Notes under the pieces: model-generated
Seen by the model: the letters and a program-made list of their open reading frames with translations, nothing else
Databases searched by the model: none
What the model was told of the DNA's origin: nothing
Made by a program: the position numbers and the translations under genes
Shown: positions 20,203-30,337 of the stretch, one piece after another
Layout: every line of letters begins with the position of its first letter
How positions within the stretch are numbered: position 1 is the stretch's first letter
Assembly: GCA_030403585.1 (NCBI GenBank)
Contig: JAUEPE010000002.1
Coordinates: 124,001-188,000, forward strand
DNA length: 64,000 nt
Origin: Frankia sp. RB7
GTDB lineage: Bacteria > Pseudomonadota > Alphaproteobacteria > Rhizobiales > Xanthobacteraceae
Direction: 5' to 3'

Positions 20203-21540
20203 ATGCGGAAAACCCTGCTGTTCCCCCTCGGCGCGCTCACCGGAGTGTGCCTGACCCTCCTCGTATCCGGTCCGCAGGGCGGACTATGGGCGGCACGGGC
20301 TGCAGCGGGCGCGGATGATGCCTATTCCCAGCTCAATCTGTTCGGGGAAGTCTTCGAGCGGGTGAAGGCGAGCTATGTCGAGAAGCCCGACAATTCCAAG
20401 CTGATCGAAGGCGCGATCACGGGCATGGTGACCTCGCTCGATCCGCATTCCCGCTACATGAACGAAAAGGCCTGGACCGAGATGCAGGAGACTACGTCCG
20501 GCGAATTCGGTGGGCTCGGGATCGAGGTCACGATGGAGGAGGGCCTGGTCAAGGTCGTCTCGCCGATCGACGACACGCCGGCCTCCAAGGCTGGCCTAAT
20601 GTCCGGCGACCTCATCAGCAAGATCGACGGCGATAACGTGCAGGGCATGACGCTCGAGCAGGCCGTCAACAAGATGAAGGGGCCGGTCGACACCAAGACC
20701 AAGCTCACCATCATGCGCAAAGGCGCCGATGCGCCGATGGATGTCGCGATCACGCGTGAGATCATCCATGTCCGTCCGGTCCGCTTCCACGTCGAGAACG
20801 GCGACATCGGCTATATCCGCGTCACCTCCTTCAACGAGCAGACCACCGACGGCCTGAAGAAGGCGATTGCCTCGATCTCCAAGGACGTCCCGCAGGAGAA
20901 GCTGGTCGGCTACGTGATGGACCTGCGTAACAATCCAGGCGGCCTGCTCGACCAGGCCGTGTCGGTGTCAAGCGCGTTCCTGCAGCGTGGCGAGGTCGTT
21001 TCGACCCGCGGCCGCAATCCGGAAGAGACCCAGCGCTTCACGGCGCATGGCGGCGACCTCACCAAGGGCAAGCCGCTTGTGGTGCTGATCAACGGCGGCT
21101 CGGCCTCGGCGTCCGAAATCGTCGGCGGTGCGCTGCACGATCACAAGCGTGCGACGATCATCGGCACCCGCTCGTTCGGCAAGGGCTCGGTGCAGACCAT
21201 CATTCCGCTCGGCGCTGGCAACGGCGCGCTGGCGCTGACCACCGCGCGCTACTACACGCCGTCGGGCCGTTCGATCCAGGCTCAGGGCATCGCGCCTGAT
21301 ATCGAAATCCTCCAGGACGTGCCGGCCGAACTGAAGGGCCGGGTCGACACCATGGCGGAGTCGCAGATGCGCGGCCATCTGCAGGCCGCCGACGGCACCG
21401 AGCAGACCGGCTCGCAGTCCTATGTCCCGCCGGAAGAGAAGGACGACAAGGCGCTGCACGCGGCCTACGACTTCCTGCACGGCGTCACCGTGAACGCGGC
21501 AGCCGCGAAGCCCGCGCCGAAGACGACGGTGCCGAACTAA
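20203..21540 (+). CDS. ctpA: Carboxyl-terminal processing protease (S41)
   Basis: The protein (445 aa from the ATG at 20203) has an N-terminal signal/anchor (MRKTLLFPLGALTGVCLTLL), a PDZ domain (about residues 85-170, GGLGIEVTMEEGLVKV), and the S41 catalytic domain. The serine nucleophile is in GGSASASEIVGG and the general-base Lys in TRSFGKGSVQ. Such periplasmic proteases trim the C-termini of envelope proteins. The upstream extension to 20083 would precede the signal peptide with an implausible hydrophilic stretch. A GC-rich inverted repeat follows the stop. Confidence 0.95.
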   Translation: MRKTLLFPLGALTGVCLTLLVSGPQGGLWAARAAAGADDAYSQLNLFGEVFERVKASYVEKPDNSKLIEGAITGMVTSLDPHSRYMNEKAWTEMQETTSGEFGGLGIEVTMEEGLVKVVSPIDDTPASKAGLMSGDLISKIDGDNVQGMTLEQAVNKMKGPVDTKTKLTIMRKGADAPMDVAITREIIHVRPVRFHVENGDIGYIRVTSFNEQTTDGLKKAIASISKDVPQEKLVGYVMDLRNNPGGLLDQAVSVSSAFLQRGEVVSTRGRNPEETQRFTAHGGDLTKGKPLVVLINGGSASASEIVGGALHDHKRATIIGTRSFGKGSVQTIIPLGAGNGALALTTARYYTPSGRSIQAQGIAPDIEILQDVPAELKGRVDTMAESQMRGHLQAADGTEQTGSQSYVPPEEKDDKALHAAYDFLHGVTVNAAAAKPAPKTTVPN

Positions 21541-21569
21541 TCTCTCAACGGTCCTTGCGACTTTCAGAG

Positions 21570-21603
21570 ATCGCCCGGGAGTGGATGGCCACACCCGGGC
21601 GAT
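21570..21603 (+). terminator. Possible terminator after ctpA
   Basis: A perfect 10-bp inverted repeat (ATCGCCCGGG and its complement) with a 14-nt loop lies 30 nt after the ctpA stop. The tail is only TTC, so this is a hairpin with weak terminator credentials. Confidence 0.5.
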
Positions 21604-21711
21604 TTCGTGAGGTAGCGCTTCTTGTTGGCGCGCGGATGGTGTTTTGCGCTTCAGGTCAAAGCCGTCAATGATGGCCGAGCGATTCCGGTTGGCCGTCAAA
21701 AGTGGCCAGAC

Positions 21712-24432
21712 CTAGCTTGCCTCGCGGCGGCGAGCTTCGTTGCCGCCGCGCTGGGCGAGGCGGCTGCGATGGAGCGCGAACAGCTCCATGACCTTGTCCG
21801 CCGGCTTCGCGGCGCTGAACAAATAGCCCTGCATCTCGGAGCAGCCGAGCGCGCGCAGCAGCCGCTGCTGTTCCTCGGTCTCGACGCCTTCGGCCGTAGT
21901 CGCCATGCGGCGGGCGCTGGCGAGATTGACGACGGCCTGCACGATGCTGGCAGAGCCGTCGGGGCCCGCGATGTCGCTGACGAAGCAGCGGTCGATCTTG
22001 ATCTTGTCGAACGGGAAGCGGTGCAGATAGCTCAGAGAGGAGTAGCCGGTGCCGAAATCGTCGAGCGCGATGCGGACGCCGATGGCGCGGAGCTGGTGCA
22101 GGATCGCAAGCGCGGTCTCGTCGTCGCGGATCAGCACGGCCTCGGTGATCTCGAGCTCGAGCCGACTCGCCGGCAGATTGGAGGTGGCCAGCGCCGCCAT
22201 GATCTTCAGCGCCAGCGTGCCGCTCTTGAACTGCACCGGCGAGACGTTGACGGCGAGGCGGATGTCGTCGGGCCAGGTAGCGGCGTCACGGCAGGCCGTC
22301 GCCAGCACCCATTCGCCGATCTCGTTGATCAGCCCGGTATCCTCGGCGATCGGAATGAACTCGGCCGGCGAGACCATGCCGCGTTCGGGATGGCGCCAGC
22401 GCACCAGCGCCTCGCAGCCGGTGATGCGATCGTCCTTGAGGCTGAGGCAGGGCTGGTAATAGACCTCGAGGTCGCCATGGGCGATGGCGTGGCGCAGGTC
22501 GGTCTCCAGCTGGCGCCGCTCGCGCACCTTGGCGTCCATTTCCGGCTCGAAGAAGCGGTAGGTGCGGCGCCCGGCGGCTTTGGCGGCGTACATCGCCATG
22601 TCCGCGTTCTTCAGGATCTGGTCCAGCGCGGTGCCGTGTCCCGGTGCCAGCGCAATGCCGATGCTGGCGTCGGTGGTGAGATGATGGCCCATGCAATCGA
22701 ACGGTGTACGGATCGCCGCGAAGACCCGCGCAACGAGCTCGTTGACCTGGTCTTGCGAGGTCACCGCGCTCTGCACGATCGCGAACTCGTCGCCGCCGAG
22801 CCGCGCCACGAAGTCGGTAGGACCGGTGCAGCCGCGGAGGCTCTCCGCCACCAACTTCAACAACTCGTCGCCGACGAGATGGCCGAGCGCGTCGTTGACG
22901 CCCTTGAACTCGTCGATATCGATGTAGTGCACCGCCAGCTCTTCGCCGTCGGCGTTGGCGAGAAGCTCTCCGCGCAGATGTTCGTGGAACATGGCGCGGT
23001 TCGGCAGGTCGGTCAGCGCGTCAAAATGCGCGAGATGGGTGATACGCTCTTCGATGCGGCGGCGTTCGGTGATGTCCTCGTGCGTCGCGACCCAGCCGCC
23101 GTCGCCGAGCGGCTCGTTGACGATCTGGATCGAGCGGCCGTCGCCGGTCTCGACGACCATGGAGTTGCGCACGTGGATGTCGCGCAGCACGCGTGCGACA
23201 TACTGGTCCACGTCGCCCGGGAATGAACCCGTGGCCTTGCGGTGCAGGATGATGTCTCGGAAACTGCAGCCGGGCTTCACGATCTCGGCCGACAAGCCGT
23301 ACATCTCGATGTAGCGCTGGTTGCAGACCACGAGCTTTTGCGAGGCGTCGAACAGCAGTAGGCCCTGCGTCATGTTGTTGACGGCGCGATCGAGGCGCTG
23401 CTTCTCCAGCGTCAGCCGCTCCCGGGACATGCGGTGCTGCTCCAGCAGCTTGCGCACGATTGCGATCAGCACGCCGGCGATCGCGAGCGCAGAGGCGCCG
23501 GCGACCGAGATCAGGATGCCAATCTGCTCGCGCCAGTCGGCAAGCGCCGCCGCGCGCGTGGTCGTCGCCATCATCAGGATCGGGAAGTGGGGCAGGGCCC
23601 GTGCCGAGACCAGCCGGTCCTCTCCGTCCACCGGGCTCACGAAACGTCCGGCGAAATGATCGAGCGCGAAGATCTTTTGCTGCTCGAACGAGCCGTTCCT
23701 GAAATTGTGTCCCATCATCTCGCTGGATTGCGGGAAGCGAGCAAGCAGAGTGCCGTCCCGGTGCAGCATCGAGATCGTCGCGCTTTCGCCGAGCATGACG
23801 GTCTCGAAGAATTTCTCGAAATTGGCCGGCTCGATGCCACGTCCGACGATGCCCATGAACTCGCCGTGCGGTCCCATGATCTTGCGCACGATCAGGATGG
23901 TCCAGGCACCGGAGATGCGGCTGTGCACCGGTTCGATCAGCACGTCCGGCGCCTGCGGATCGTATCGGAAGGTGCGATAATAGGCGCGATCGGCAACGTT
24001 GACCTTCGGGGCCGGCCATGCCGTCGAGGAATTGATCACATTGCCGTCGGCGTCGATGATGTTGACGCCGCCCATGTAAGGCAGCGCCTCGATCTTCGAA
24101 CGCAGCATCTGGTGCACGTCCTGGCCGGCGAGGCGCCTGCGATAGTCCTCCGCGGTCGTGATTCCGGTCGCGCGCACATGGCCGACGAAATCCTTCTGGA
24201 TGACCGCGAAATCCTGCAATTGCTGATCGAAATGATGGGCGAGCAGCAGCACGGTGTTTTCCAGCTCACGGCCGGAGTTGCGCAACGCGCGTTCGCGGAA
24301 ATTCTGCGCCATCAGCACCGCGCCGACGGCGATCGCAGCGATCAGGAGTGTGCCGCCCACCACCAGCCAGCGGATCGGTCCGCTGCGGACGAAGGCCTGG
24401 TCAAACAGGCGCGTGCCGTATCTCGTCATCAT
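21712..24432 (-). CDS. Membrane sensor with PAS, GGDEF and EAL domains
   Basis: About 906 aa from the ATG at 24432; a GTG six codons earlier is also open. Predicted order: transmembrane helix near residues 22-42, a periplasmic Cache-like sensor to about 290, a second helix near 300-320, a PAS region (about 345-450), GGDEF (about 465-625) and EAL (about 640-890). The diguanylate cyclase motif RLGGDEFAIV is intact, as is the EAL motif in CEALVRW, with later NVSPVQFKS and DDFGTGYSSL segments typical of phosphodiesterases. It may make or break cyclic di-GMP in response to an extracellular ligand. It is transcribed alone. Confidence 0.95.
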   Translation of the reverse strand: MMTRYGTRLFDQAFVRSGPIRWLVVGGTLLIAAIAVGAVLMAQNFRERALRNSGRELENTVLLLAHHFDQQLQDFAVIQKDFVGHVRATGITTAEDYRRRLAGQDVHQMLRSKIEALPYMGGVNIIDADGNVINSSTAWPAPKVNVADRAYYRTFRYDPQAPDVLIEPVHSRISGAWTILIVRKIMGPHGEFMGIVGRGIEPANFEKFFETVMLGESATISMLHRDGTLLARFPQSSEMMGHNFRNGSFEQQKIFALDHFAGRFVSPVDGEDRLVSARALPHFPILMMATTTRAAALADWREQIGILISVAGASALAIAGVLIAIVRKLLEQHRMSRERLTLEKQRLDRAVNNMTQGLLLFDASQKLVVCNQRYIEMYGLSAEIVKPGCSFRDIILHRKATGSFPGDVDQYVARVLRDIHVRNSMVVETGDGRSIQIVNEPLGDGGWVATHEDITERRRIEERITHLAHFDALTDLPNRAMFHEHLRGELLANADGEELAVHYIDIDEFKGVNDALGHLVGDELLKLVAESLRGCTGPTDFVARLGGDEFAIVQSAVTSQDQVNELVARVFAAIRTPFDCMGHHLTTDASIGIALAPGHGTALDQILKNADMAMYAAKAAGRRTYRFFEPEMDAKVRERRQLETDLRHAIAHGDLEVYYQPCLSLKDDRITGCEALVRWRHPERGMVSPAEFIPIAEDTGLINEIGEWVLATACRDAATWPDDIRLAVNVSPVQFKSGTLALKIMAALATSNLPASRLELEITEAVLIRDDETALAILHQLRAIGVRIALDDFGTGYSSLSYLHRFPFDKIKIDRCFVSDIAGPDGSASIVQAVVNLASARRMATTAEGVETEEQQRLLRALGCSEMQGYLFSAAKPADKVMELFALHRSRLAQRGGNEARRREAS

Positions 24433-24755
24433 GTCTTCATTGCCGTACACACGTCAGGGTCAATTCACGACCCCCGTAACATCCGTCGGTTTACGGGATC
24501 GATGTGGAGGTGGCGTTAGGAAGCGCGGTTAACGCGACATAAACCGCAACACACAAATGCAATCGATGCGTACGACGAGAGGCGTGCAGGATTTGCCGGC
24601 CATGATCGCGATGCCGGTCAGTTCTTGCCGGTCGCAGTGATATCAACCAGCGCTTAACCATCTAAGGTGTTGACGGTCCTCAGTGCCGCACTGGCGCGCG
24701 ATTTGCAAACTGGACTGGCGAACCGCGCGCGCAATGACGCAGAGAGGATACGATT
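24433..24755. other. Intergenic region upstream of GGDEF/EAL gene and flp
   Basis: No gene is supported in this divergent gap, which must hold promoters for both flanking genes. Two small inverted repeats are visible: CCCGTAA/TTACGGG at 24473-24497 and GCGGTT/AACCGC at 24525-24547. A TTGACG hexamer occurs near 24670 on the plus strand, about 85 nt before flp, but no convincing -10 partner was found. Confidence 0.5.
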
Positions 24756-24920
24756 ATGAAAAAGACTTTGCAGGAGTTTTGGGCCGACGAGTCCGGTGCG
24801 ACCGCGATCGAATACGGCCTGATCGCCGCGGGCATCGCGCTCGCCATCATCACCGTCGTCAACGGCCTGGGCAGCAAGCTCAACGCAAAATTTGGCTCGA
24901 TCAGCTCGTCGCTGAAGTAG
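24756..24920 (+). CDS. Flp-family type IVb pilin
   Basis: This 54-residue protein has the class III (Flp) prepilin form: a short basic leader (MKKTLQEFWADESG), the processing site around G/ATAIEYGLI, with the Glu and Tyr at positions 5 and 6 of the mature part, then one hydrophobic helix (AAGIALAIITVVNGL). After cleavage by a TadV/CpaA peptidase it would assemble Tad-type adhesion pili. AGAGAGGA lies ten bases upstream of the ATG. No cpa/tad assembly genes are nearby, so it is either a solitary paralogue or depends on a distant cluster. Confidence 0.9.
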   Translation: MKKTLQEFWADESGATAIEYGLIAAGIALAIITVVNGLGSKLNAKFGSISSSLK

Positions 24921-24929
24921 GAGCTGTGG

Positions 24930-25457
24930 TCAGGCGCGGTAGTGGCCCGATTTGCCGCCGAGCTTCTCGATGAGCTGGATGCCCTCGATGCGGACGCCAC
25001 GTTCCACCGCCTTGATCATGTCGTAGATGGTGAGGCAGGCGACTGTAACAGCCGTCAGCGCTTCCATCTCGACGCCGGTGGGGCCGGTCACCTTGACGCT
25101 GGCACGCACCACACAGCCCGGCAACTTCGCGTCGGGCTCGATGTCGACCGTGACTTTCGACAGCGCGAGCGGATGACAGAGCGGGATCAGCTCCGAGGTG
25201 CGTTTCGCCGCCATGATTCCGGCGATGCGCGCGGTGCCGAGCACGTCGCCCTTCTTGGCATTGCCGGAGACGATCAGGTCGAGCGTCGCTTTTTCCATGA
25301 CGACGCGCCCTTCGGCGACGGCCAGCCGCTCGGTTGGGGCCTTGTCCGAGACGTCGACCATGCGCGCCTCGCCGGAGGCGCTGACGTGAGTGAGGGCAGG
25401 GCTCGCCTTGTTCGACGGCTTGGTCTTCGGTCTGGTCTTGGACGGCTTGCGCGCCAT
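24930..25457 (-). CDS. moaC: Cyclic pyranopterin monophosphate synthase
   Basis: This 175-aa protein catalyses the second step of molybdenum cofactor synthesis, forming cyclic pyranopterin monophosphate. Family motifs are [13 protein letters not shown] (about residue 95) and [20 protein letters not shown] (about 130-149), with the conserved C-terminal GGKSGHY. The first 20 residues are a basic extension ([16 protein letters not shown]) beyond the usual MoaC start, also common in Bradyrhizobium. It starts 1 nt after trpC ends, so trpD-trpC-moaC form one operon. Confidence 0.97.
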   Translation of the reverse strand: MARKPSKTRPKTKPSNKASPALTHVSASGEARMVDVSDKAPTERLAVAEGRVVMEKATLDLIVSGNAKKGDVLGTARIAGIMAAKRTSELIPLCHPLALSKVTVDIEPDAKLPGCVVRASVKVTGPTGVEMEALTAVTVACLTIYDMIKAVERGVRIEGIQLIEKLGGKSGHYRA

Positions 25458-25458
25458 A

Positions 25459-26280
25459 TCAGCGCGTGCCCGTGGCGCGGGCCTTGGTGTCGCGCGCGAG
25501 CAGCGTGCGGGTCGCCGCGGTGACGTCGGCCTGCCGCATCAGGCTCTCGCCGACCAGGAAGGTCGACATGCCCACGCGCTCGAGCCTTGCGAGATCGGCA
25601 GGCGTGAAGATGCCGCTCTCGCCGACCATCAGCCGCTCGGCGGGAATCAGCGGCGCCAGCGTCTCGCTCGTCGCAAGCGTGGTCTCGAAGGAGCGCAGAT
25701 TGCGGTTGTTGACGCCGATCATCGGCGAGCGCAGCTTCAGCGCACGGTCGAGCTCAGTGCGATCGTGGATCTCGATCAGCACGTCCATGCCATGGGCAAT
25801 TGCCGCGTCTTCGAGGTCCTTGGCCGTGGCGTCATCGAGTGCGGCCATGATGATGAGGATGCAATCGGCGCCGTGGGCACGCGCCTCGACGACCTGATAG
25901 GTGTCGAACAGAAAATCCTTGCGCAGCACCGGCAGCGAAGTCGCCGCACGCGCCGCCACCATGAAGTCGAGATGGCCCTGGAACGAGGGCGTGTCGGTCA
26001 GCACCGACAAGCACGCCGCGCCGCCCGCCTCGTAGGCCTTAGCAAGCACGGGCGGATCGAAATCCGCGCGGATCAGCCCCTTGGACGGCGAGGCCTTCTT
26101 CACCTCGGCGATCAGCGCATAGTCGCCACTGGCGTGCTTGGCCCTGATCGCGTGCACGAAGCCGCGGGGTGCGCCCTGCGCCTTGGCCTTTGCCTCCACC
26201 GCCGAGAGCGGCTGCGCGCGCTTGGCTTGCGCGATCTCTTCGCGCTTGTAGGCTTCGATCTTGGTCAGGATATCAGACAT
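25459..26280 (-). CDS. trpC: Indole-3-glycerol phosphate synthase
   Basis: This 273-aa TIM-barrel enzyme makes indole-3-glycerol phosphate in tryptophan synthesis. Signature segments are the N-terminal [26 protein letters not shown] (catalytic Lys, about residue 57), the [11 protein letters not shown] strand, and [11 protein letters not shown]. It is a monofunctional enzyme, not fused to TrpF. It lies 7 nt after trpD and 1 nt before moaC on the same strand. No leader peptide or attenuator was seen upstream of trpD. Confidence 0.98.
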   Translation of the reverse strand: MSDILTKIEAYKREEIAQAKRAQPLSAVEAKAKAQGAPRGFVHAIRAKHASGDYALIAEVKKASPSKGLIRADFDPPVLAKAYEAGGAACLSVLTDTPSFQGHLDFMVAARAATSLPVLRKDFLFDTYQVVEARAHGADCILIIMAALDDATAKDLEDAAIAHGMDVLIEIHDRTELDRALKLRSPMIGVNNRNLRSFETTLATSETLAPLIPAERLMVGESGIFTPADLARLERVGMSTFLVGESLMRQADVTAATRTLLARDTKARATGTR

Positions 26281-26287
26281 AAGAGGC

Positions 26288-27301
26288 TCAGCCGTTCGAG
26301 ACCGCGATCAGATGCTTCAGCCGTGCGCTCGCCGCGCCGCTGTCGAGCGATTTCGCGCCGATCGCGACGCCCTCCTTAAGGTCCTTGGCACGGCCGGCGA
26401 CGATGAGCGCAGCAGCGGCGTTCATCAGCGCGACGTCGCGATAGGGGCTCGGCTTGCCGTCGAGCACGCTTTGCAGCGCGATCGCATTGGCGTCGGCGTC
26501 GCCGCCCTTGAGTGCACCGGGTTCGCAGCGCGGCAGGCCGGCTTCCTCGGGCGTCACCTCGAAATTCCGGATCTCGCCATTGTGGAGCGCGGAGACGAAG
26601 GTCGGGCCGGTGAGGGTGATTTCGTCCAGCCCATCGGAGCCGTGCACCACCCAGGCGGATTCGGAGCCGAGATTCTTCAGCACCTGCGCCAGCGGCTGCA
26701 CCCATTGCCGCGAGAACACGCCAACCATCTGCCGCTTCACGCCGGCCGGGTTGGACAGCGGTCCGAGCAGATTGAAGATCGTGCGGGTCGCGAGCTCGAC
26801 GCGGGTCGGGCCAACGTTCTTCATCGCAGGATGATGAGCCGGCGCGAACATGAAGCCGATGCCGCATTCGCGCACGCAGCGCCCGACCTGCTCGGGCTTG
26901 AGGTCGATCTTCACGCCGAGCGAGGCCAGCACGTCGGCGGCGCCCGAGCGGGAGGACAGCGCACGGTTGCCGTGCTTGGCGACTGGAAGGCCTGTGCCCG
27001 AGACGATGAACGACGCGCAGGTCGAGACGTTGACCGAGCCGGAGCCGTCGCCGCCGGTGCCGACGATGTCGACGGCGTCCGCGGGCGCATCGACCGTAAG
27101 CATCTTCGAGCGCATCGCCGTGACCGCGCCGGTGATCTCCTCCACGGTCTCGCCGCGCACCCGCAACGCCATCAACAGGCCGCCCATCTGCGAGGGCGTG
27201 GCCTCGCCGGACATCACGGCGTCGAAGGCGGAAGCGGCCTCGTCACGCGACAGGCTGGCCCCGGTCGCCACTTTTCCAATGATCGATTTCAGGTCGTCCA
27301 T
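26288..27301 (-). CDS. trpD: Anthranilate phosphoribosyltransferase
   Basis: This 337-aa enzyme transfers phosphoribose to anthranilate. The PRPP-binding motif [14 protein letters not shown] (about residues 81-94), the [17 protein letters not shown] segment and the PLSNPAGV loop are present. Length is normal and it is not fused to TrpG. The gap to the upstream foldase gene is only 14 nt, so the whole block from the foldase to moaC is probably one transcript, a gene order shared by many Rhizobiales. Confidence 0.98.
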   Translation of the reverse strand: MDDLKSIIGKVATGASLSRDEAASAFDAVMSGEATPSQMGGLLMALRVRGETVEEITGAVTAMRSKMLTVDAPADAVDIVGTGGDGSGSVNVSTCASFIVSGTGLPVAKHGNRALSSRSGAADVLASLGVKIDLKPEQVGRCVRECGIGFMFAPAHHPAMKNVGPTRVELATRTIFNLLGPLSNPAGVKRQMVGVFSRQWVQPLAQVLKNLGSESAWVVHGSDGLDEITLTGPTFVSALHNGEIRNFEVTPEEAGLPRCEPGALKGGDADANAIALQSVLDGKPSPYRDVALMNAAAALIVAGRAKDLKEGVAIGAKSLDSGAASARLKHLIAVSNG

Positions 27302-27315
27302 CGCGTGCTTTCAAC

Positions 27316-29214
27316 TCACTGGTTCGCGCCGGTCACCTGCGCGAAGGCGGCCTGATTAATGGTGGTCCCGATGTCGGCTTGAAGCTTGTTGACGTAGGAG
27401 GCAACCTGCTCGTCGGTCAGCGACCGGTCGAGGCTGTCCTTCAGCTTCTTGACGGCCTCGGAGGCGGTATCGGCCGCGGGATCGACGATATCGGTGACGC
27501 GATAGACGATGACTTCGCTGCCGCCGGTCACGGGCGCCTGTCCGACGCCGTCCTTGGCGGTGCGGAAAGCGGCCGCGACGATGTTTGCGGGCACGCCGGC
27601 CGGAGAGTCATCGCGCTTGAAGCCGCTGGCGGTTTCGACCTTGGCGTTGATCGCAGCCGCCTCATCAGCGAGCTTGCCGCCCTGTTCGAGCTTCTGCACC
27701 ATCTCGGTCGCTTTCGCCTTCAGCTTGGTTGCGATCTGGTCCTGGCGCCAGCGGGCCTCGACCTGGTCGTGAACCTCATCGAGGTTGCGGTCGCGCGACG
27801 GCGTGATGGCGAGCACGTCGTACCAGACATAGCCGCCCTTGAACGAAATCGGGTCGTTGTCGACGCCGACGTCGCTGTTGAAGGCCTGCGACACCACGTC
27901 GAGGCCCTGCGGAATGTTGGCGACGGTCTGCCCGTTCGGCGCGCGACCCGAGCGGTCGACGGCATCGATGGTCACGGCGGTGAGCCCGAGCTTCTGCGCG
28001 GCATCGGCGACGCTGGTGCCGGCGCCCCGCTCGTCTTCCATCTTGTCGCGGAGCTCGCCGACCTTGACGCGCGCACGCTCGGTCGCGATCTGGCGCTTCA
28101 CGTCGCCGGCAAACTTGGCGTAGTCGGCCTCGACACCCGGCTCGATCTTGTCGACCTTGACGATCGAGACGCCGAGACGGCCCTGGATCGGCTGGCTGAT
28201 CTCGCCTGCGGGAAGCGCGAAGGCGGCATCGCCGACGGCGGGTTCGAGTGCGGATTTGGTCACGAGCCCCAGATCGACGTCGGTGGCGCTCAGTCCGCGC
28301 TCCTTGCCGAGGTCCTCGAAGGAGAGCCCGCCGGCAAGGCGCTCGCGCGCGGCCTGCGCATCGGCGACGTTCGGGAACACGATCTGGTGGATCTGGCGCT
28401 TCTCCGGTGTGGAGAGCTGGTCCTTGCGCTGATCGAACAGCTTCTTCGCATCGTCATCGGAGACGTCGCTCCACTTGGCGATCTCCTCCGGGGAGATCAC
28501 GGCGAAGACGATCTTGCGAAATTCGGGCGCGCGGAACTGGACCTTGTGATCCTCGAAATAGGCGGCGAGCGCCTCGGGCGAGGGCGCATCAATGGTGCCG
28601 GCCTGCGCGGTGTCGAGCCTGACGAACTCGATGGTGCGCTGTTCATTCTGGAAGCGCGTCGCCACATCGATCATGGCTTTCGGCGGCTCGAGGCCGGCGC
28701 CGATCGTGCCGGTGATCTGCCTACGAAGCGCCACCTTGCGCTGCTCGGCGACGTAGCGCTGCTCGGTGTAGCCGAAATTACGGATCAGGCTCTGGAAGCG
28801 GTTCGCGTCGAATTTGCCGTCGACGCCCTTGAAGTTCGGATCGTTCATGATGAGCTCGCGGATCTGGTCGTCGGACTGACCGAGCCCGAGCCGGCGCGCG
28901 TTTTCATCGAGGGCGGCTTCCGCAATCGTCTGCTGCAGCACCTGGCGATCAAGGCCGAACGCGCGCGCCTGTTCCGGCGTCAGCGGGCGGCCGAACTGGC
29001 GGCCGATCTGCTGGAGGCGGTCGGTGTAGATCTGGCGGAACTCGTTCAGCGAAATCTCGGTGTGGCCGACCTTGGCCACCGTGGACTGCCCGAAGCCGCG
29101 GAAGATGTCGGCAATACCCCAAACGCCGAAGCTGATGATCAACACGCCCATCACGACGGCCATAATGGTCTTGCCGACCCAGTTTGATGAGGCCTTGCGC
29201 ATTCCTCGAAGCAT
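27316..29214 (-). CDS. PpiD/SurA-like membrane peptidyl-prolyl isomerase
   Basis: About 632 aa. It has one N-terminal transmembrane helix (TIMAVVMGVLIISFGVWGIA, about residues 16-35), a SurA-type N-terminal chaperone region (to about residue 165), and a parvulin-like rotamase region around 240-390 (LSTPEKRQIHQIVFPNV then GGLSFEDLGKERGLS). Such inner-membrane foldases help newly exported proteins fold in the periplasm. The frame opens with TTG at 29223; the ATG at 29214 (MLRGMRKASSNW) is the likelier start. It heads the trpD-trpC-moaC block and is divergent from tpiA. Confidence 0.9.
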   Translation of the reverse strand: MLRGMRKASSNWVGKTIMAVVMGVLIISFGVWGIADIFRGFGQSTVAKVGHTEISLNEFRQIYTDRLQQIGRQFGRPLTPEQARAFGLDRQVLQQTIAEAALDENARRLGLGQSDDQIRELIMNDPNFKGVDGKFDANRFQSLIRNFGYTEQRYVAEQRKVALRRQITGTIGAGLEPPKAMIDVATRFQNEQRTIEFVRLDTAQAGTIDAPSPEALAAYFEDHKVQFRAPEFRKIVFAVISPEEIAKWSDVSDDDAKKLFDQRKDQLSTPEKRQIHQIVFPNVADAQAARERLAGGLSFEDLGKERGLSATDVDLGLVTKSALEPAVGDAAFALPAGEISQPIQGRLGVSIVKVDKIEPGVEADYAKFAGDVKRQIATERARVKVGELRDKMEDERGAGTSVADAAQKLGLTAVTIDAVDRSGRAPNGQTVANIPQGLDVVSQAFNSDVGVDNDPISFKGGYVWYDVLAITPSRDRNLDEVHDQVEARWRQDQIATKLKAKATEMVQKLEQGGKLADEAAAINAKVETASGFKRDDSPAGVPANIVAAAFRTAKDGVGQAPVTGGSEVIVYRVTDIVDPAADTASEAVKKLKDSLDRSLTDEQVASYVNKLQADIGTTINQAAFAQVTGANQ

Positions 29215-29438
29215 TTGGTCCAACTTGTCTGAAAGGAGGGGAACGGGAGCGCGTCTTAATGCAGATTCCGCAGAAGCGCGTCACCAAATTGATATGCCAT
29301 CATAAAGTGGCGGCTTTCCCCCCGCAACCTCAGGTCAGGCCGCCCTTCGAAGCTGCGGTTAAAGGCCCCTGGTCTCTGGAACTGCAGCAGTACCTCTGCT
29401 AGCGCATGCACAAACCTCATATTGCTGGATAAAATGAC

Positions 29439-30194
29439 ATGACCGATGCCATCCGACCGCTGATCGCCGGCAACTGGAAAATGAACGGCCTGAAGGGCGC
29501 GGCTGCCGAATTCGACGCCATGCTCAATGGCGCGGCAGAGGTGGCCGGCAAGGCCGATCTGCTGGTCTGCCCGCCGGCGACCCTGATTGCGGCTTTTGCC
29601 GACAAGGCGCGCGGCAAGAAGGTCGGAGTGGGCGCGCAGGATTGCCATCCCAAGGCTTCAGGGGCCCATACCGGCGATATCTCGGCCGAAATGCTGGTGG
29701 ACGGGGGTGCGAGCGCCATCATCGTCGGCCATTCCGAGCGCCGCGCCGACCACGGCGAGGGCGATGCACTGATCCGGCAGAAGGCGGAGGCTGCCTGGCG
29801 GGCCGGGGTGGTCGCGATCGTCTGCATCGGTGAGACGCAGGCCCAGCGCGATGCCGGCCAGACCCTGGACATCCTCCGCGGTCAGCTCGGCGGCTCGCTC
29901 CCGGACGGCTCCACGGTCGCCAATCTGGTCGTCGCTTACGAGCCGGTCTGGGCGATCGGCACGGGCCTGACTCCCACGGCCCGGGATGTCGAGCAGATTC
30001 ATGGCTTTATCCGGGAACTTCTGACCTCCCGGTTCAAGGCGGATGGGGCGGCGATGCGGATCCTGTATGGCGGCTCGGTCAAGCCGTCGAACGCGGCCGA
30101 GCTGATGGCGGTGAAGAATGTCAACGGCGCGCTGGTCGGCGGTGCCAGCCTGAAAGCGGCCGATTTCCTTGCGATCGCCAAGGGCTGCCCCTAG
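29439..30194 (+). CDS. tpiA: Triosephosphate isomerase
   Basis: This 251-aa enzyme interconverts glyceraldehyde-3-phosphate and dihydroxyacetone phosphate. The active-site Lys (GNWKMNG, about residues 10-16), His (VGHSERR, about 95-101) and Glu ([12 protein letters not shown], about 166-177) are all present, followed by [10 protein letters not shown]. The start ATG has only a weak ribosome-binding site (GGAT). It is the first of a plus-strand series with secG and pyrG, though gaps of 140-170 nt allow separate promoters. Confidence 0.98.
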   Translation: MTDAIRPLIAGNWKMNGLKGAAAEFDAMLNGAAEVAGKADLLVCPPATLIAAFADKARGKKVGVGAQDCHPKASGAHTGDISAEMLVDGGASAIIVGHSERRADHGEGDALIRQKAEAAWRAGVVAIVCIGETQAQRDAGQTLDILRGQLGGSLPDGSTVANLVVAYEPVWAIGTGLTPTARDVEQIHGFIRELLTSRFKADGAAMRILYGGSVKPSNAAELMAVKNVNGALVGGASLKAADFLAIAKGCP

Positions 30195-30337
30195 CTAACC
30201 CCAAAGCGCTGGTTGGGACCACGATCGGGGGTGGCAATGCCGTTTCCGATCGTGTAACACCGCGCAACTTCAGGAAAACCCGCGAAGCGCGATCGGCCGC
30301 CGGAACCGGCGCTGTCGGCTTGTGACGGAAGGATACT

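Noticed and set aside
21622..23226. Long plus-strand open frame opposite the GGDEF/EAL gene (534 aa)
   Set aside because: High GC leaves long antisense frames; its translation lacks any known motif, and the GGDEF/EAL protein on the other strand is unequivocal.
27379..29187. Long plus-strand open frame opposite the PpiD-like gene (602 aa)
   Set aside because: It is low-complexity (Leu/Asp/Gly-rich) and has no ribosome-binding site; the foldase has clear domains.
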